16,227 nucleotides of DNA from Candidatus Microgenomates bacterium (GTDB lineage: Bacteria > Patescibacteriota > Microgenomatia > Levybacterales > JACOYD01), in contig JACOYD010000023.1 of the NCBI GenBank assembly GCA_016182055.1, positions 1 to 16,227 of the forward strand, read 5' to 3'. The position numbers and the translations under genes were made by a program. A model generated the notes under the pieces. That model did not search any database. It saw only the letters and a program-made list of their open reading frames with translations, and was not told where the DNA came from. This document shows, piece after piece, positions 7,615-13,090 of this stretch (within the stretch, counting starts at the first letter, position 1; every line of letters starts with the position of its first letter).

Positions 7615-7624
7615 AGGGTTTACC
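7596..7624 (+). repeat. Short direct repeat GGGTTTACC x2
   Basis: GGGTTTACC at 7596-7604 and 7616-7624, 20 nt apart, spanning the end of the GIY-YIG gene. It could be a small duplication at the cassette edge. Confidence 0.5.
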
Positions 7625-7653
7625 CTAAAAATTAATTACATTAATTTTCAGGG
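7623..7653 (+). repeat. 14-bp hairpin ending inside tRNA-Lys
   Basis: CCCTAAAAATTAAT (7623-7636), loop TAC, ATTAATTTTCAGGG (7640-7653), with one A-C mismatch. Its right arm includes bases 1-3 of tRNA-Lys. The left arm shares CTAAAAATTA with the hairpin on the other side of the GIY-YIG gene (7300-7309), so the gene is bracketed by related hairpins. There is no T-run, so it is not an ordinary terminator. Confidence 0.65.
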
Positions 7654-7723
7654 CCGCTAGCTCAATTGGCAGAGCAACTCCCTCTTAAGGAGTAGGTTAC
7701 AGGTTCGATTCCTGTGCGGCTCA
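7651..7723 (+). tRNA. tRNA-Lys (anticodon CTT)
   Basis: Acceptor GGGCCGC/GCGGCTC; D stem GCTC/GAGC; anticodon stem ACTCC/GGAGT with loop CTCTTAA (CTT); T stem ACAGG/CCTGT with TTCGATT. Discriminator A7723, CCA not encoded. The MFS start codon is 4 nt beyond the 3' end. Confidence 0.95.
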
Positions 7724-7727
7724 CAGA

Positions 7728-8999
7728 ATGACTCAAGAACAGGAACTTTTGGCGCAAAATTCACCGCATTGGACCCGGCTTATTCTCGCAGCCTTTCCCG
7801 CTCTGAAACACCGCAACTACCGTTTGTTTTTTGTAGGCCAGACCACTTCATTAATTGGCACCTGGATGCAAGCCGTGGCGCTATCCTGGTTTGTGTTTGA
7901 GCTGACTCATTCTGTCTTTTGGGTCTCCTTTGTGTTTGCTCTCGATACTCTGCCGATTTTTTTCTTTACTCTGCCGGCCGGCATTTTGGCCGACCGCTTT
8001 GACAAAAGAAAAATTTTCCTCATCACTCAAACTCTATCGATGATTTTTGCCCTTCTTTTGTCGGCACTGGCGCATTTTGAGCTGGCAAATCTGGCTTTTA
8101 TAATTATAATCGCCTTGCTTTTGGGAATTTTTCATGCCGTAGAGATGCCTTCCCGACAAACTTTTATATTTGAGGTAGTGGGACGCAAAGATGCCTCCAG
8201 CGCCATAGCACTTAACTCCGGCATCTATAATGCGGCGCGGGTTATCGGTCCGGCTCTATCCGGGGTGCTAATTACTCTTTTTAATATCCAGCTGGCCTTT
8301 TTCTTAAACGGCATTAGCTTTTTTGCAGTGATTATAGCCCTTCTTAAAATGCGCATTGCCAAAAAGACCATAAGGATTCATCATGCTCATCCGCTGGCCC
8401 AAATAAAAGAGGGTGTTCATTTTGCCTTTACCCATAAAGCGATTGGCATTTTTCTTATTGTAATAGGATTTAACTCCCTTATTCCCTGGTCGTACCATAG
8501 CATCATGCCGGCAGTTGCCAAAAATATGTTTGGCGCTGAGAGCGCCGGATACGGATTTCTTTTGTCTGCGGCCGGTTTGGGAGCCTTAATTGGAGCTATG
8601 CTTGTATCGGGTTTTTCAGAGCGTATAAACGTGGCCAAACTTATCGGCATGACCAACATTATGGTGGCAGTGGCGCTTTTATTCTTTTCTCTAATTTCCA
8701 GTTTCGTTTTGGCAAATATACTGATGTTTTTTATCGGACTCGGTCTGATTACACAGGCCGCCCTTATCAATGCCAGCATTCAAAGATTTTCACCCGACTA
8801 TATAAGAGGCCGCGTCATAAGCGTTTATTCGCTGATGTTTCTGGGTATGATGCCGTTTGGCAGCTTTATCATCGGCGCTCTTGGCAGTATATTGGGAGTA
8901 GCAGATGCACTCCGCATCTTTGGTATGCTTTCCATTTTCGGGGCCTTTGTTTATTTCTTCTTTCTTCAACCAAAATTGAATGGTGAGTTAAATAAATGA
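7728..8999 (+). CDS. MFS transporter, MFS_3 / EntS-like exporter family
   Basis: 423 aa, about 12 transmembrane helices. HRNYRLFFVGQTTSLIGTWMQAVALSWFVFELT (from about residue 27) and GILADRFDKRK (MFS motif A, about 84-94) are typical of the MFS_3 group that includes the enterobactin exporter EntS and macrolide-efflux-like proteins; RQTFIFEVVGRKDASSAIALNSGIYNAARVIGPALSGVLI is another group hallmark. Probably a proton-driven exporter in the cytoplasmic membrane; substrate unknown. ATG 7728 is 4 nt after tRNA-Lys, without a Shine-Dalgarno site or a promoter of its own, so the message seems to be made as a tRNA-mRNA precursor and released by tRNA 3' processing. It ends 4 nt before the convergent tRNA-His. 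Confidence 0.9.
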   Translation: MTQEQELLAQNSPHWTRLILAAFPALKHRNYRLFFVGQTTSLIGTWMQAVALSWFVFELTHSVFWVSFVFALDTLPIFFFTLPAGILADRFDKRKIFLITQTLSMIFALLLSALAHFELANLAFIIIIALLLGIFHAVEMPSRQTFIFEVVGRKDASSAIALNSGIYNAARVIGPALSGVLITLFNIQLAFFLNGISFFAVIIALLKMRIAKKTIRIHHAHPLAQIKEGVHFAFTHKAIGIFLIVIGFNSLIPWSYHSIMPAVAKNMFGAESAGYGFLLSAAGLGALIGAMLVSGFSERINVAKLIGMTNIMVAVALLFFSLISSFVLANILMFFIGLGLITQAALINASIQRFSPDYIRGRVISVYSLMFLGMMPFGSFIIGALGSILGVADALRIFGMLSIFGAFVYFFFLQPKLNGELNK

Positions 9000-9003
9000 A
9001 GTG

Positions 9004-9077
9004 GGTGACCGAGCGGATTCGAACCGCCAACCGCCAGGTCCACAACCTGGTGCTCTAACCATTGAGCTACGATCACC
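9004..9077 (-). tRNA. tRNA-His (anticodon GTG)
   Basis: Minus strand. Acceptor GTGATCG/CGGTCAC with the extra G-1 (from position 9077) opposite C73, the mark of tRNA-His. Anticodon stem CCAGG/CCTGG with loop TTGTGGA (GTG). T loop TTCGAAT. CCA is not encoded; the discriminator is followed by CAC. Confidence 0.95.
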
Positions 9078-9091
9078 ACGTCTCCTCTAAA

Positions 9092-9121
9092 AGTATAACA
9101 TAGAACTCCTATGGGCTTCAA
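9092..9121 (-). promoter_or_regulatory. Promoter of tRNA-His
   Basis: Minus strand TTGAAG (9116-9121), an 18-nt spacer, TATACT (9092-9097) with a TG extension (TGTTATACT), 14 nt before G-1 of the tRNA. Confidence 0.7.
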
Positions 9122-9157
9122 ATAGGGTGACTTTTTCTGGTTGAAAATGCAAAAATA

Positions 9158-9192
9158 CCAAGGTGTGAAGTCAACACACATCCAAGGTGTGT
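9158..9192. repeat. Repeat/hairpin CCAAGGTGTG x2
   Basis: CCAAGGTGTG at 9158-9167 and 9182-9191; ACACAC (9174-9179) can pair with GTGTGT (9187-9192). AAGGTGTGAAGTCAA (9160-9174) closely resembles AAGGGTGTGAAGTGAA beside the 26-bp repeat at 15334, suggesting one dispersed repeat family. No gene is seen in 9078-9215. Confidence 0.45.
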
Positions 9193-9215
9193 AAAAGTAA
9201 ATGATTTAACTGCTG

Positions 9216-9288
9216 CGCGCCCAGAGGGATTCGAACCCCCAACCTAATCGTTAGAACCGACTTGCTCTATCCGTTGAGCTATGGGCGC
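9216..9288 (-). tRNA. tRNA-Arg (anticodon TCT)
   Basis: Minus strand. Acceptor GCGCCCA/TGGGCGC; D stem GCTC/GAGC; anticodon stem AGTCG/CGATT with loop GTTCTAA (TCT; position 32 is an unusual G); T stem GGGGG/CCCTC with TTCGAAT. Discriminator G, followed by CAG. CCA is not encoded. Confidence 0.93.
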
Positions 9289-9310
9289 AAATTGGCAAAT
9301 TTGACTCGTG

Positions 9311-9381
9311 AGCGGGATAGGGGAGTCGAACCCCTCTTTTTTGCTTGGAAAGCAAATGTTGAACCGATCAACTAATCCCGC
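9311..9381 (-). tRNA. tRNA-Gly (anticodon TCC)
   Basis: Minus strand, 71 nt. Acceptor GCGGGAT/ATCCCGC; anticodon stem TTTGC/GCAAA with loop TTTCCAA (TCC); T stem AGGGG/CCCCT with TTCGACT. Discriminator T, followed by CAC. It is 22 nt upstream of tRNA-Arg(TCT) and probably co-transcribed with it. Confidence 0.94.
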
Positions 9382-9392
9382 CAGCTAACTAC

Positions 9393-9398
9393 ATTGTA
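9393..9398 (-). promoter_or_regulatory. Probable -10 box for the tRNA-Gly/tRNA-Arg unit
   Basis: Minus strand TACAAT, 11 nt before the tRNA-Gly 5' end. The -35 region is not convincing. Confidence 0.45.
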
Positions 9399-9461
9399 TC
9401 AAAAATTTGTCACCAAAAATCCGTTTTTCCTGACGGAGCATCTCCTGCTACTAAATATACA

Positions 9462-9932
9462 TTGGAAACTCATGGGGATGTGGCTGCTCTTTTTGGTCCG
9501 AATTATAGACGGCTAATTTGGAAGTGCCTCGATAGTCAAGATCTCTTGCCAGAAAAGGGCAACTTGCCGCCTGCTTTTGTCTCTCTTGATAAACATGCTG
9601 GTTCAGATGCCCATTACCTATTTGATTATGACATTGAAAGACCGGATGGCAATCATAGAGTTTTATGTTCGGTATTGCCGCCGCATGCCGCATCGTCACG
9701 TCATCAACATCCGTTTCCTGAAGATTATTACATCCTGGCAGGAAAAGCCTATGTTGAAGGTGAACTTATTACTCAAGATACTTACCGTACGCAACCATGG
9801 CAGTATCATCAAGTGTCAACAGGGGACGAGCCGGCTTTAATGGTAATTGTGATGCGCACAGCCGGTGCCTACCCCAAGGAAAAACAGCATATTTACGAAG
9901 GCTCGCCAAATGGCCGGGTCATTTTTCCTTGA
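9462..9932 (+). CDS. Cupin-domain protein, uncertain start
   Basis: At least 156 aa from TTG 9462. The cupin metal-binding motif 1 is intact: His81-x-His83-xxx-Glu87 followed by Gly94 (HQHPFPEDYYILAG), and motif 2 is QPWQYHQV with His116. The fold is a single small beta-barrel enzyme or binding protein; substrate unknown. The start is a problem: the frame is open with sensible protein-like codons (SVFPDGASPATKYTLETHGDV) back into the tRNA-Gly region, yet it has no ATG or GTG, and TTG 9462 has neither a Shine-Dalgarno site nor a -10 box at the local 6-10 nt distance. The true N-terminus may use a rare start, or the 5' part was lost when the gene was joined to the tRNA cluster. The tail overlaps nadE by 14 nt, convergently. 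Confidence 0.7.
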   Translation: METHGDVAALFGPNYRRLIWKCLDSQDLLPEKGNLPPAFVSLDKHAGSDAHYLFDYDIERPDGNHRVLCSVLPPHAASSRHQHPFPEDYYILAGKAYVEGELITQDTYRTQPWQYHQVSTGDEPALMVIVMRTAGAYPKEKQHIYEGSPNGRVIFP

Positions 9933-10683
9933 TAAGATAAGGAGTTTGGTGTTTATATTCGTTTTTAAGAACGCGGGCAATAATTTTTTCTGCATTTTTA
10001 AATCCCCGTTTTTTTATTTCCGCCAGATTTAGCTTTTTGTCAAAATAGAGTTGTAAAACAGCATCCGCCTCTTTGTAAGTAAAGCCAAATTCCCCCTCGT
10101 CTGTTTGCCCCGGCCAAAGCCCCGCAGTTGGTGTTTTGTCAATAAATTCTTTTGGCACCCCCAAATATTTTGCCAGTTGATAAACCTGCGTTTTATACAA
10201 ATGCGCTATCGGTTCAAAATCAGAAGCCGCGTCTCCAAAACGGGTAAAGTAGCCAAGATAATATTCCGACTTATTTTCCGTACCGCAGACTATGGCATTT
10301 AACTTCTTTGCCAAATCATAAAGCACCATCATCCGCACTCTGGCCATAACGTTTCCCAACCGCACTTTATCAAGGTCGGACCTTGACATAAGGTCGGACC
10401 TTGTGTGGATAACTCCGTCAACTATCGGCTTTATAGAAATCTGCATGAGGTTTTTTGATGATATGCCAAGTGCGGCCAAAATCTCTTTAATTATGGCAAA
10501 CTCCGAATGGGCATAGGGAAGATGAACTACAAAAATATGTTCTTTAGGCATGGCTTTGGCCAATAAATAAAGGGCGCAAGTTGAGTCTATGCCGCCCGAG
10601 GCCCCAATTACTACATTGGCAAATTTTTGCTTCTTAAGAATTTCGCGAATAAATTGGACAATTTTATCCATTTTCTTTTTCAT
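9919..10683 (-). CDS. nadE: NH3-dependent NAD+ synthetase
   Basis: 254 aa. Converts nicotinic acid adenine dinucleotide to NAD+ with ATP and ammonia, the last step of NAD synthesis. The PP-loop SGGIDS is at 29-34; NVMARVRM, GTENKSE (134-140), YFTRFGDAASDFEPIAHLYKTQV and PTAGLWPGQTDEGEFGFTY (185-203) are signature blocks of the stand-alone ammonia-using form; there is no glutaminase domain, and 254 aa is normal. Oddity: residues 95-104 are RSDLMSRSDL, encoded by two copies of a 14-nt near-palindrome, just before the conserved NVMARVRM helix. ATG 10683 lies 2 nt after the nadD stop without a Shine-Dalgarno site, so the pair is an operon. Convergent tail overlap with the cupin gene. Confidence 0.95.
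   Translation of the reverse strand: MKKKMDKIVQFIREILKKQKFANVVIGASGGIDSTCALYLLAKAMPKEHIFVVHLPYAHSEFAIIKEILAALGISSKNLMQISIKPIVDGVIHTRSDLMSRSDLDKVRLGNVMARVRMMVLYDLAKKLNAIVCGTENKSEYYLGYFTRFGDAASDFEPIAHLYKTQVYQLAKYLGVPKEFIDKTPTAGLWPGQTDEGEFGFTYKEADAVLQLYFDKKLNLAEIKKRGFKNAEKIIARVLKNEYKHQTPYLIKEK
10372..10403. repeat. Duplicated palindromic 14-mer inside nadE
   Basis: AAGGTCGGACCTTG at 10372-10385 and again at 10390-10403, separated by ACAT. AAGGTC-G-GACCTT is a perfect inverted repeat around one base. On the coding strand it gives RSDL-MS-RSDL. It looks like a short palindromic element inserted in frame. Confidence 0.75.
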
Positions 10684-10685
10684 AA

Positions 10686-11252
10686 TTAGCGATATAGATT
10701 ATTTTTTTGAATATATATTTCCGTTTCTTTGGGAACAAGATGGGTGATAGGTTTGCCTTGTGCTATCCTCTCTCTAAGAATGGTCGAAGAAAGATTGGTG
10801 GTTATCAGGTTTTTTCCGGAAATTAACTTAAAACCGCGGGGAAGTTTTTTTGGCAGATGATAAGGATCTCGGGGAAAAACCAGAAAGGTGGCCAGTTCTA
10901 TTAAGGCCTCTTTCTTTTCCCATCGAGTAAATTCCGCCACAATATCCGATCCCACAATCCAAAAAATATTGCCTCCGGTTTTTTGCTTAACTTCTTTAAT
11001 GGTATCAATGCTATAGCTTATTCCTCCGCGGACAATTTCCGTATCAGAAATTTCCACTTTATCTGTTTGAAAAGGCCTAAGCATTTCCAGTCTATTTTTG
11101 CCAGCCGCCACGGTCGGCTTCCACTGATGTTGCGAAGCCGGCACCAAAAGCAGTTTATCAATGTCGGAACGGATCTCCAATACCTGCCTGATAATTAAAT
11201 AATGACCAAGGTGGGGCGGATCAAACCGTCCTCCCAAAATAGCAATGTTCAT
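10686..11252 (-). CDS. nadD: Nicotinate-nucleotide adenylyltransferase
   Basis: 188 aa. Joins nicotinic acid mononucleotide and ATP to give NaAD, which the adjacent NadE amidates. The nucleotidyltransferase motif GGRFDPPHLGH is at 7-17, GSD at 101-103, and the ATP-binding SSTILRERI (the ISSTxIR motif) at 155-163. Length normal. ATG 11252 is supported by an extended -10 box 6 nt upstream and by the motif position. It is the first gene of nadD-nadE and diverges from tRNA-Leu. Confidence 0.95.
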   Translation of the reverse strand: MNIAILGGRFDPPHLGHYLIIRQVLEIRSDIDKLLLVPASQHQWKPTVAAGKNRLEMLRPFQTDKVEISDTEIVRGGISYSIDTIKEVKQKTGGNIFWIVGSDIVAEFTRWEKKEALIELATFLVFPRDPYHLPKKLPRGFKLISGKNLITTNLSSTILRERIAQGKPITHLVPKETEIYIQKNNLYR

Positions 11253-11280
11253 TGCAATATTATAGCAAATAAGATAAAAT
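11252..11280 (+). promoter_or_regulatory. Promoter of tRNA-Leu
   Basis: TTGCAA (11252-11257), a 17-nt spacer, TAAAAT (11275-11280), 9 nt before the tRNA. Its -35 touches the nadD start codon, so the two divergent promoters interlock. Confidence 0.55.
11259..11267 (-). promoter_or_regulatory. Extended -10 promoter of nadD
   Basis: Minus strand TGCTATAAT, 6 nt before the ATG; it predicts a leaderless nadD-nadE mRNA. Confidence 0.65.
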
Positions 11281-11289
11281 TTAGTTGGC

Positions 11290-11372
11290 GGGCGAGTGGT
11301 GGAATGGTAGACACGAAGGCCTTAAGAGCCTTTGTCGGCAACGACGTGCGGGTTCGAGTCCCTCCTCGCCCA
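11290..11372 (+). tRNA. tRNA-Leu (anticodon TAA)
   Basis: Acceptor GGGCGAG/CTCGCCC; anticodon stem AAGGC/GCCTT with loop CTTAAGA (TAA); long variable arm with TGTCG/CGACG (class II tRNA); T loop TTCGAGT. The T stem GCGGG/CCCTC has one C-T mismatch. Discriminator A11372, followed by CAC; CCA is not encoded. Confidence 0.94.
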
Positions 11373-11373
11373 C

Positions 11374-11388
11374 ACCTGCAGAGCAGGT
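11374..11388 (+). repeat. Small hairpin between tRNA-Leu and the GIY-YIG gene
   Basis: ACCTGC (11374-11379), loop AGA, GCAGGT (11383-11388), followed only by TTCTT. Too short a T-run for a confident terminator. It shares the CTGC-nnn-GCAG core with the hairpin on the far side of the gene. Confidence 0.6.
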
Positions 11389-11401
11389 TTCTTAAGACTC
11401 A

Positions 11402-11665
11402 ATGTATAAGGTTTACTTATTAAAAAGTTTAGCTAGACCAGAAAAAAGTTATGTAGGTAGAACAATTAAACCGATAGCGGAACGTTTAAAAGAACATAAT
11501 TCAGGTCAAGCGAGATCAACTAAGCCTTATATGCCTTGGAAACTAGTTTATTACGAACAATTTTACTGTAAGTTATGTTCCGATAAAAGAGAAGTTTTTC
11601 TGAAATCGGGAAAAGGTTTTAGATTAAGAAAAATTATATTAGATAACCAAAAGTTGTTAAAATAG
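11402..11665 (+). CDS. GIY-YIG endonuclease domain protein, between two tRNAs
   Basis: 87 aa, a single GIY-YIG domain: YKVYLLKSLARPEKSYVGRTIKPIAERLKEHNSGQARSTKPYMPWKLVYYEQF, with VYL and YVG strands, the Arg of AERLKEHN, and the STKPYMPWKLVYYE block typical of small free-standing members. It belongs to a different subgroup from the gene at 7357 but the same one as the broken copy at 12854 (STKPYMPLSLIHYE). It lies between tRNA-Leu and tRNA-Pro on one strand, with a hairpin on each side. Strongly AT-rich compared with nadD and dac nearby. No Shine-Dalgarno site and no promoter at the local spacing, so expression would depend on read-through from tRNA-Leu. Function unknown; DNA cleavage is likely from the family. 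Confidence 0.85.
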   Translation: MYKVYLLKSLARPEKSYVGRTIKPIAERLKEHNSGQARSTKPYMPWKLVYYEQFYCKLCSDKREVFLKSGKGFRLRKIILDNQKLLK

Positions 11666-11666
11666 T

Positions 11667-11683
11667 GTTCTGCTTTGCAGAAC
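11667..11683 (+). repeat. Perfect hairpin ending on base 1 of tRNA-Pro
   Basis: GTTCTGC (11667-11673), loop TTT, GCAGAAC (11677-11683). Begins 1 nt after the GIY-YIG stop; its last base is C1 of tRNA-Pro. No T-run follows. Confidence 0.65.
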
Positions 11684-11756
11684 GGGGAGTAGCTCAGTTG
11701 GCTAGAGCGCGCGGTTTGGGACCGTGAGGTCGGAGGTTCAAGTCCTCTCTCCCCGA
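11683..11756 (+). tRNA. tRNA-Pro (anticodon TGG)
   Basis: Acceptor CGGGGAG/CTCCCCG (C1-G72, as usual for bacterial tRNA-Pro); D stem GCTC/GAGC; anticodon stem CGCGG/CCGTG with loop TTTGGGA (TGG); T loop TTCAAGT. Discriminator A11756, followed by CAC; CCA not encoded. No separate promoter is seen, so it is probably co-transcribed with tRNA-Leu. Confidence 0.94.
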
Positions 11757-11758
11757 CA

Positions 11759-12721
11759 CTAATTTCTGCCGGGGACTTTGACGCCCAAAACAGCAAAGGA
11801 ATAATCCAGCAGTTCCCGCATTTCCTCGCGTCTGCTGGGACTGTTTAAGATAACGCCAATTAACTTATGTCCGCCGTTTTGGACATAGGTGACCAGACAA
11901 AGGCCGGCACTGGGAGTATAGCCCGTTTTAACACCCAAAACTCCCGGATAAGAGGTGAGCAAATTGGTTTGGTTAAAAAAATAAAGATATTTATGTTCTG
12001 CCGAGTAGGGGATTTCATACTCAACTGTCTTGGCAATTTCGGCAAAAACGGGAAGCGTTAAGGCATACTTAGTCAACGCCACCAGATCAAAGGCGCTGCT
12101 GTATTCTTCTTTGCCGTCCTCCTCCAGACCTGACGGATTGATAAAAAAAGTATCGGCAAGGCCCAAAATTTTGGCTTTTCTGTTCATTTCTGCCACAAAA
12201 CGGCCGCTATCTCCCGAAACTCCCTCTGCAATAGCTTGCGCGGCATCATTGCCCGACTGCAAAATGAGACCATACAAAAGCTCTTCCAGAGTATACGTTT
12301 CTCCGGCCGATATCCCCATGCTATTTTCGCCCACCGAGGCGGCTTTTTCGCTGACGTTTATTTTACTTTCTGCGTCTTTAATTTCCAAAGCCACAATGGC
12401 GGTGGCAATTTTGACTAAACTGGCAATACGCAAACGGGTTTTGGCGTTTTTCTCAAACAAAATTTTATCATCGGTGATATCGTAAATAAGCGCCGCTTCT
12501 GCCTGAATTTGCGGTTTAGTTGATACAGAGCTTAAAATTTCTTCTTTCGGCTTCCAAAAATCCAAACTTTTCACCAGAACGCTGTCGATCAAATAAGAGG
12601 GGAGGGGAGCAATAAAAGTAGGGGAGTCCTTATCAATCGAGAGATTACCCTTAAAAACAAAAATTGCTGTCAGAAACAAACTCACAAAAACACCAACAAA
12701 AAAAACCTTCCCAAATTTCAT
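11759..12721 (-). CDS. Serine-type D-Ala-D-Ala carboxypeptidase (PBP5/DacA-like)
   Basis: 320 aa from ATG 12721. Trims the terminal D-Ala from peptidoglycan peptides, or acts as a DD-peptidase, outside the cell. All three penicillin-binding motifs are present: SLVK (Ser101, Lys104), SGN (156-158) and KTG (265-267). The N-terminus MKFGKVFFVGVFVSLFLTAIFVFKG is a signal anchor. It lacks the roughly 100-residue C-terminal beta domain and amphipathic anchor of E. coli PBP5, so the enzyme is probably held by its N-terminal helix. Start: a longer frame from TTG 12775 would cross the promoter and add 18 polar residues before the signal anchor, so I prefer ATG 12721. It diverges from tRNA-Gln and ends 2 nt after tRNA-Pro. 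Confidence 0.92.
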   Translation of the reverse strand: MKFGKVFFVGVFVSLFLTAIFVFKGNLSIDKDSPTFIAPLPSYLIDSVLVKSLDFWKPKEEILSSVSTKPQIQAEAALIYDITDDKILFEKNAKTRLRIASLVKIATAIVALEIKDAESKINVSEKAASVGENSMGISAGETYTLEELLYGLILQSGNDAAQAIAEGVSGDSGRFVAEMNRKAKILGLADTFFINPSGLEEDGKEEYSSAFDLVALTKYALTLPVFAEIAKTVEYEIPYSAEHKYLYFFNQTNLLTSYPGVLGVKTGYTPSAGLCLVTYVQNGGHKLIGVILNSPSRREEMRELLDYSFAVLGVKVPGRN

Positions 12722-12731
12722 AAACCTATTT

Positions 12732-12760
12732 ACTTTATCCAATTCCTTATCAAATGGCAA
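12732..12760 (-). promoter_or_regulatory. Promoter of the carboxypeptidase gene
   Basis: Minus strand TTGCCA (12755-12760), a 17-nt spacer, TAAAGT (12732-12737), then 10 nt to ATG 12721; a very short or absent leader is expected. Confidence 0.55.
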
Positions 12761-12762
12761 TA

Positions 12763-12771
12763 TGGTAAAAT
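12763..12771 (+). promoter_or_regulatory. Extended -10 promoter of tRNA-Gln
   Basis: TGGTAAAAT ends 10 nt before the tRNA, the same form as the TGGTATAAT ahead of tRNA-Arg. An alternative -10, TACAAT at 12771-12776, would leave almost no 5' leader. Confidence 0.5.
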
Positions 12772-12781
12772 ACAATCATAT

Positions 12782-12853
12782 TGCGGGATGGTGCAGCGGT
12801 AGCACGTCTGTCTTTGGAACAGAAGATCCTAGGTTCGAATCCTAGTCCCGCAG
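12782..12853 (+). tRNA. tRNA-Gln (anticodon TTG)
   Basis: Acceptor TGCGGGA/TCCCGCA; D stem GTGC/GCAC; anticodon stem TCTGT/ACAGA with loop CTTTGGA (TTG); T stem CTAGG/CCTAG with TTCGAAT. Discriminator G12853, followed by CAC; CCA not encoded. The codons of a headless GIY-YIG gene begin right after the discriminator. Confidence 0.95.
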
Positions 12854-13090
12854 CACTACAATAAATCTAAAAACTTTATTTACATTGGTTTTTCTGAAGA
12901 TTTAAAAAATAGAGCAATATCTCACAACAGGGGAGAAAATAAATCGACAAAGCCATATATGCCACTAAGCCTTATCCACTATGAAGCATACAGAAACATA
13001 AAAGATGCAAAGCGGAGAGAGTTGTACTTAAAATCAAATAAAGGGAGGACTACATTAATGATCATGCTTAAAGAATATTTCTCAAAATAA
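12854..13090 (+). pseudogene. Headless GIY-YIG gene fused to the tRNA-Gln 3' end
   Basis: 78 codons to TAA 13090 with no usable ATG, GTG or TTG at the front; the frame runs out of the tRNA. Translation begins HYNKSKNFIYIGFSEDLKNR and goes on through ISHNRGENKSTKPYMPLSLIHYEAYRN and KRRELYLKSNKGR, which is the GIY-YIG domain from its second motif strand (YIG) to the end. The first strand (the MYYVYIL-type start carrying the GIY half of the motif) is missing, so half of the active-site core is absent. It is in the same subgroup as the gene at 11402. It looks like a decayed third tRNA/GIY-YIG cassette whose head was lost when joined to the tRNA; use of a non-standard start seems unlikely. Confidence 0.75.

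Noticed and set aside
8966..9181. 71-codon minus frame across tRNA-His
   Set aside because: It is mostly the tRNA and its promoter read as protein (GGSNPLGHP-type peptide).
11202..11423. 73-codon plus frame across tRNA-Leu
   Set aside because: It runs through the nadD start, both promoters and the whole tRNA; not a gene.
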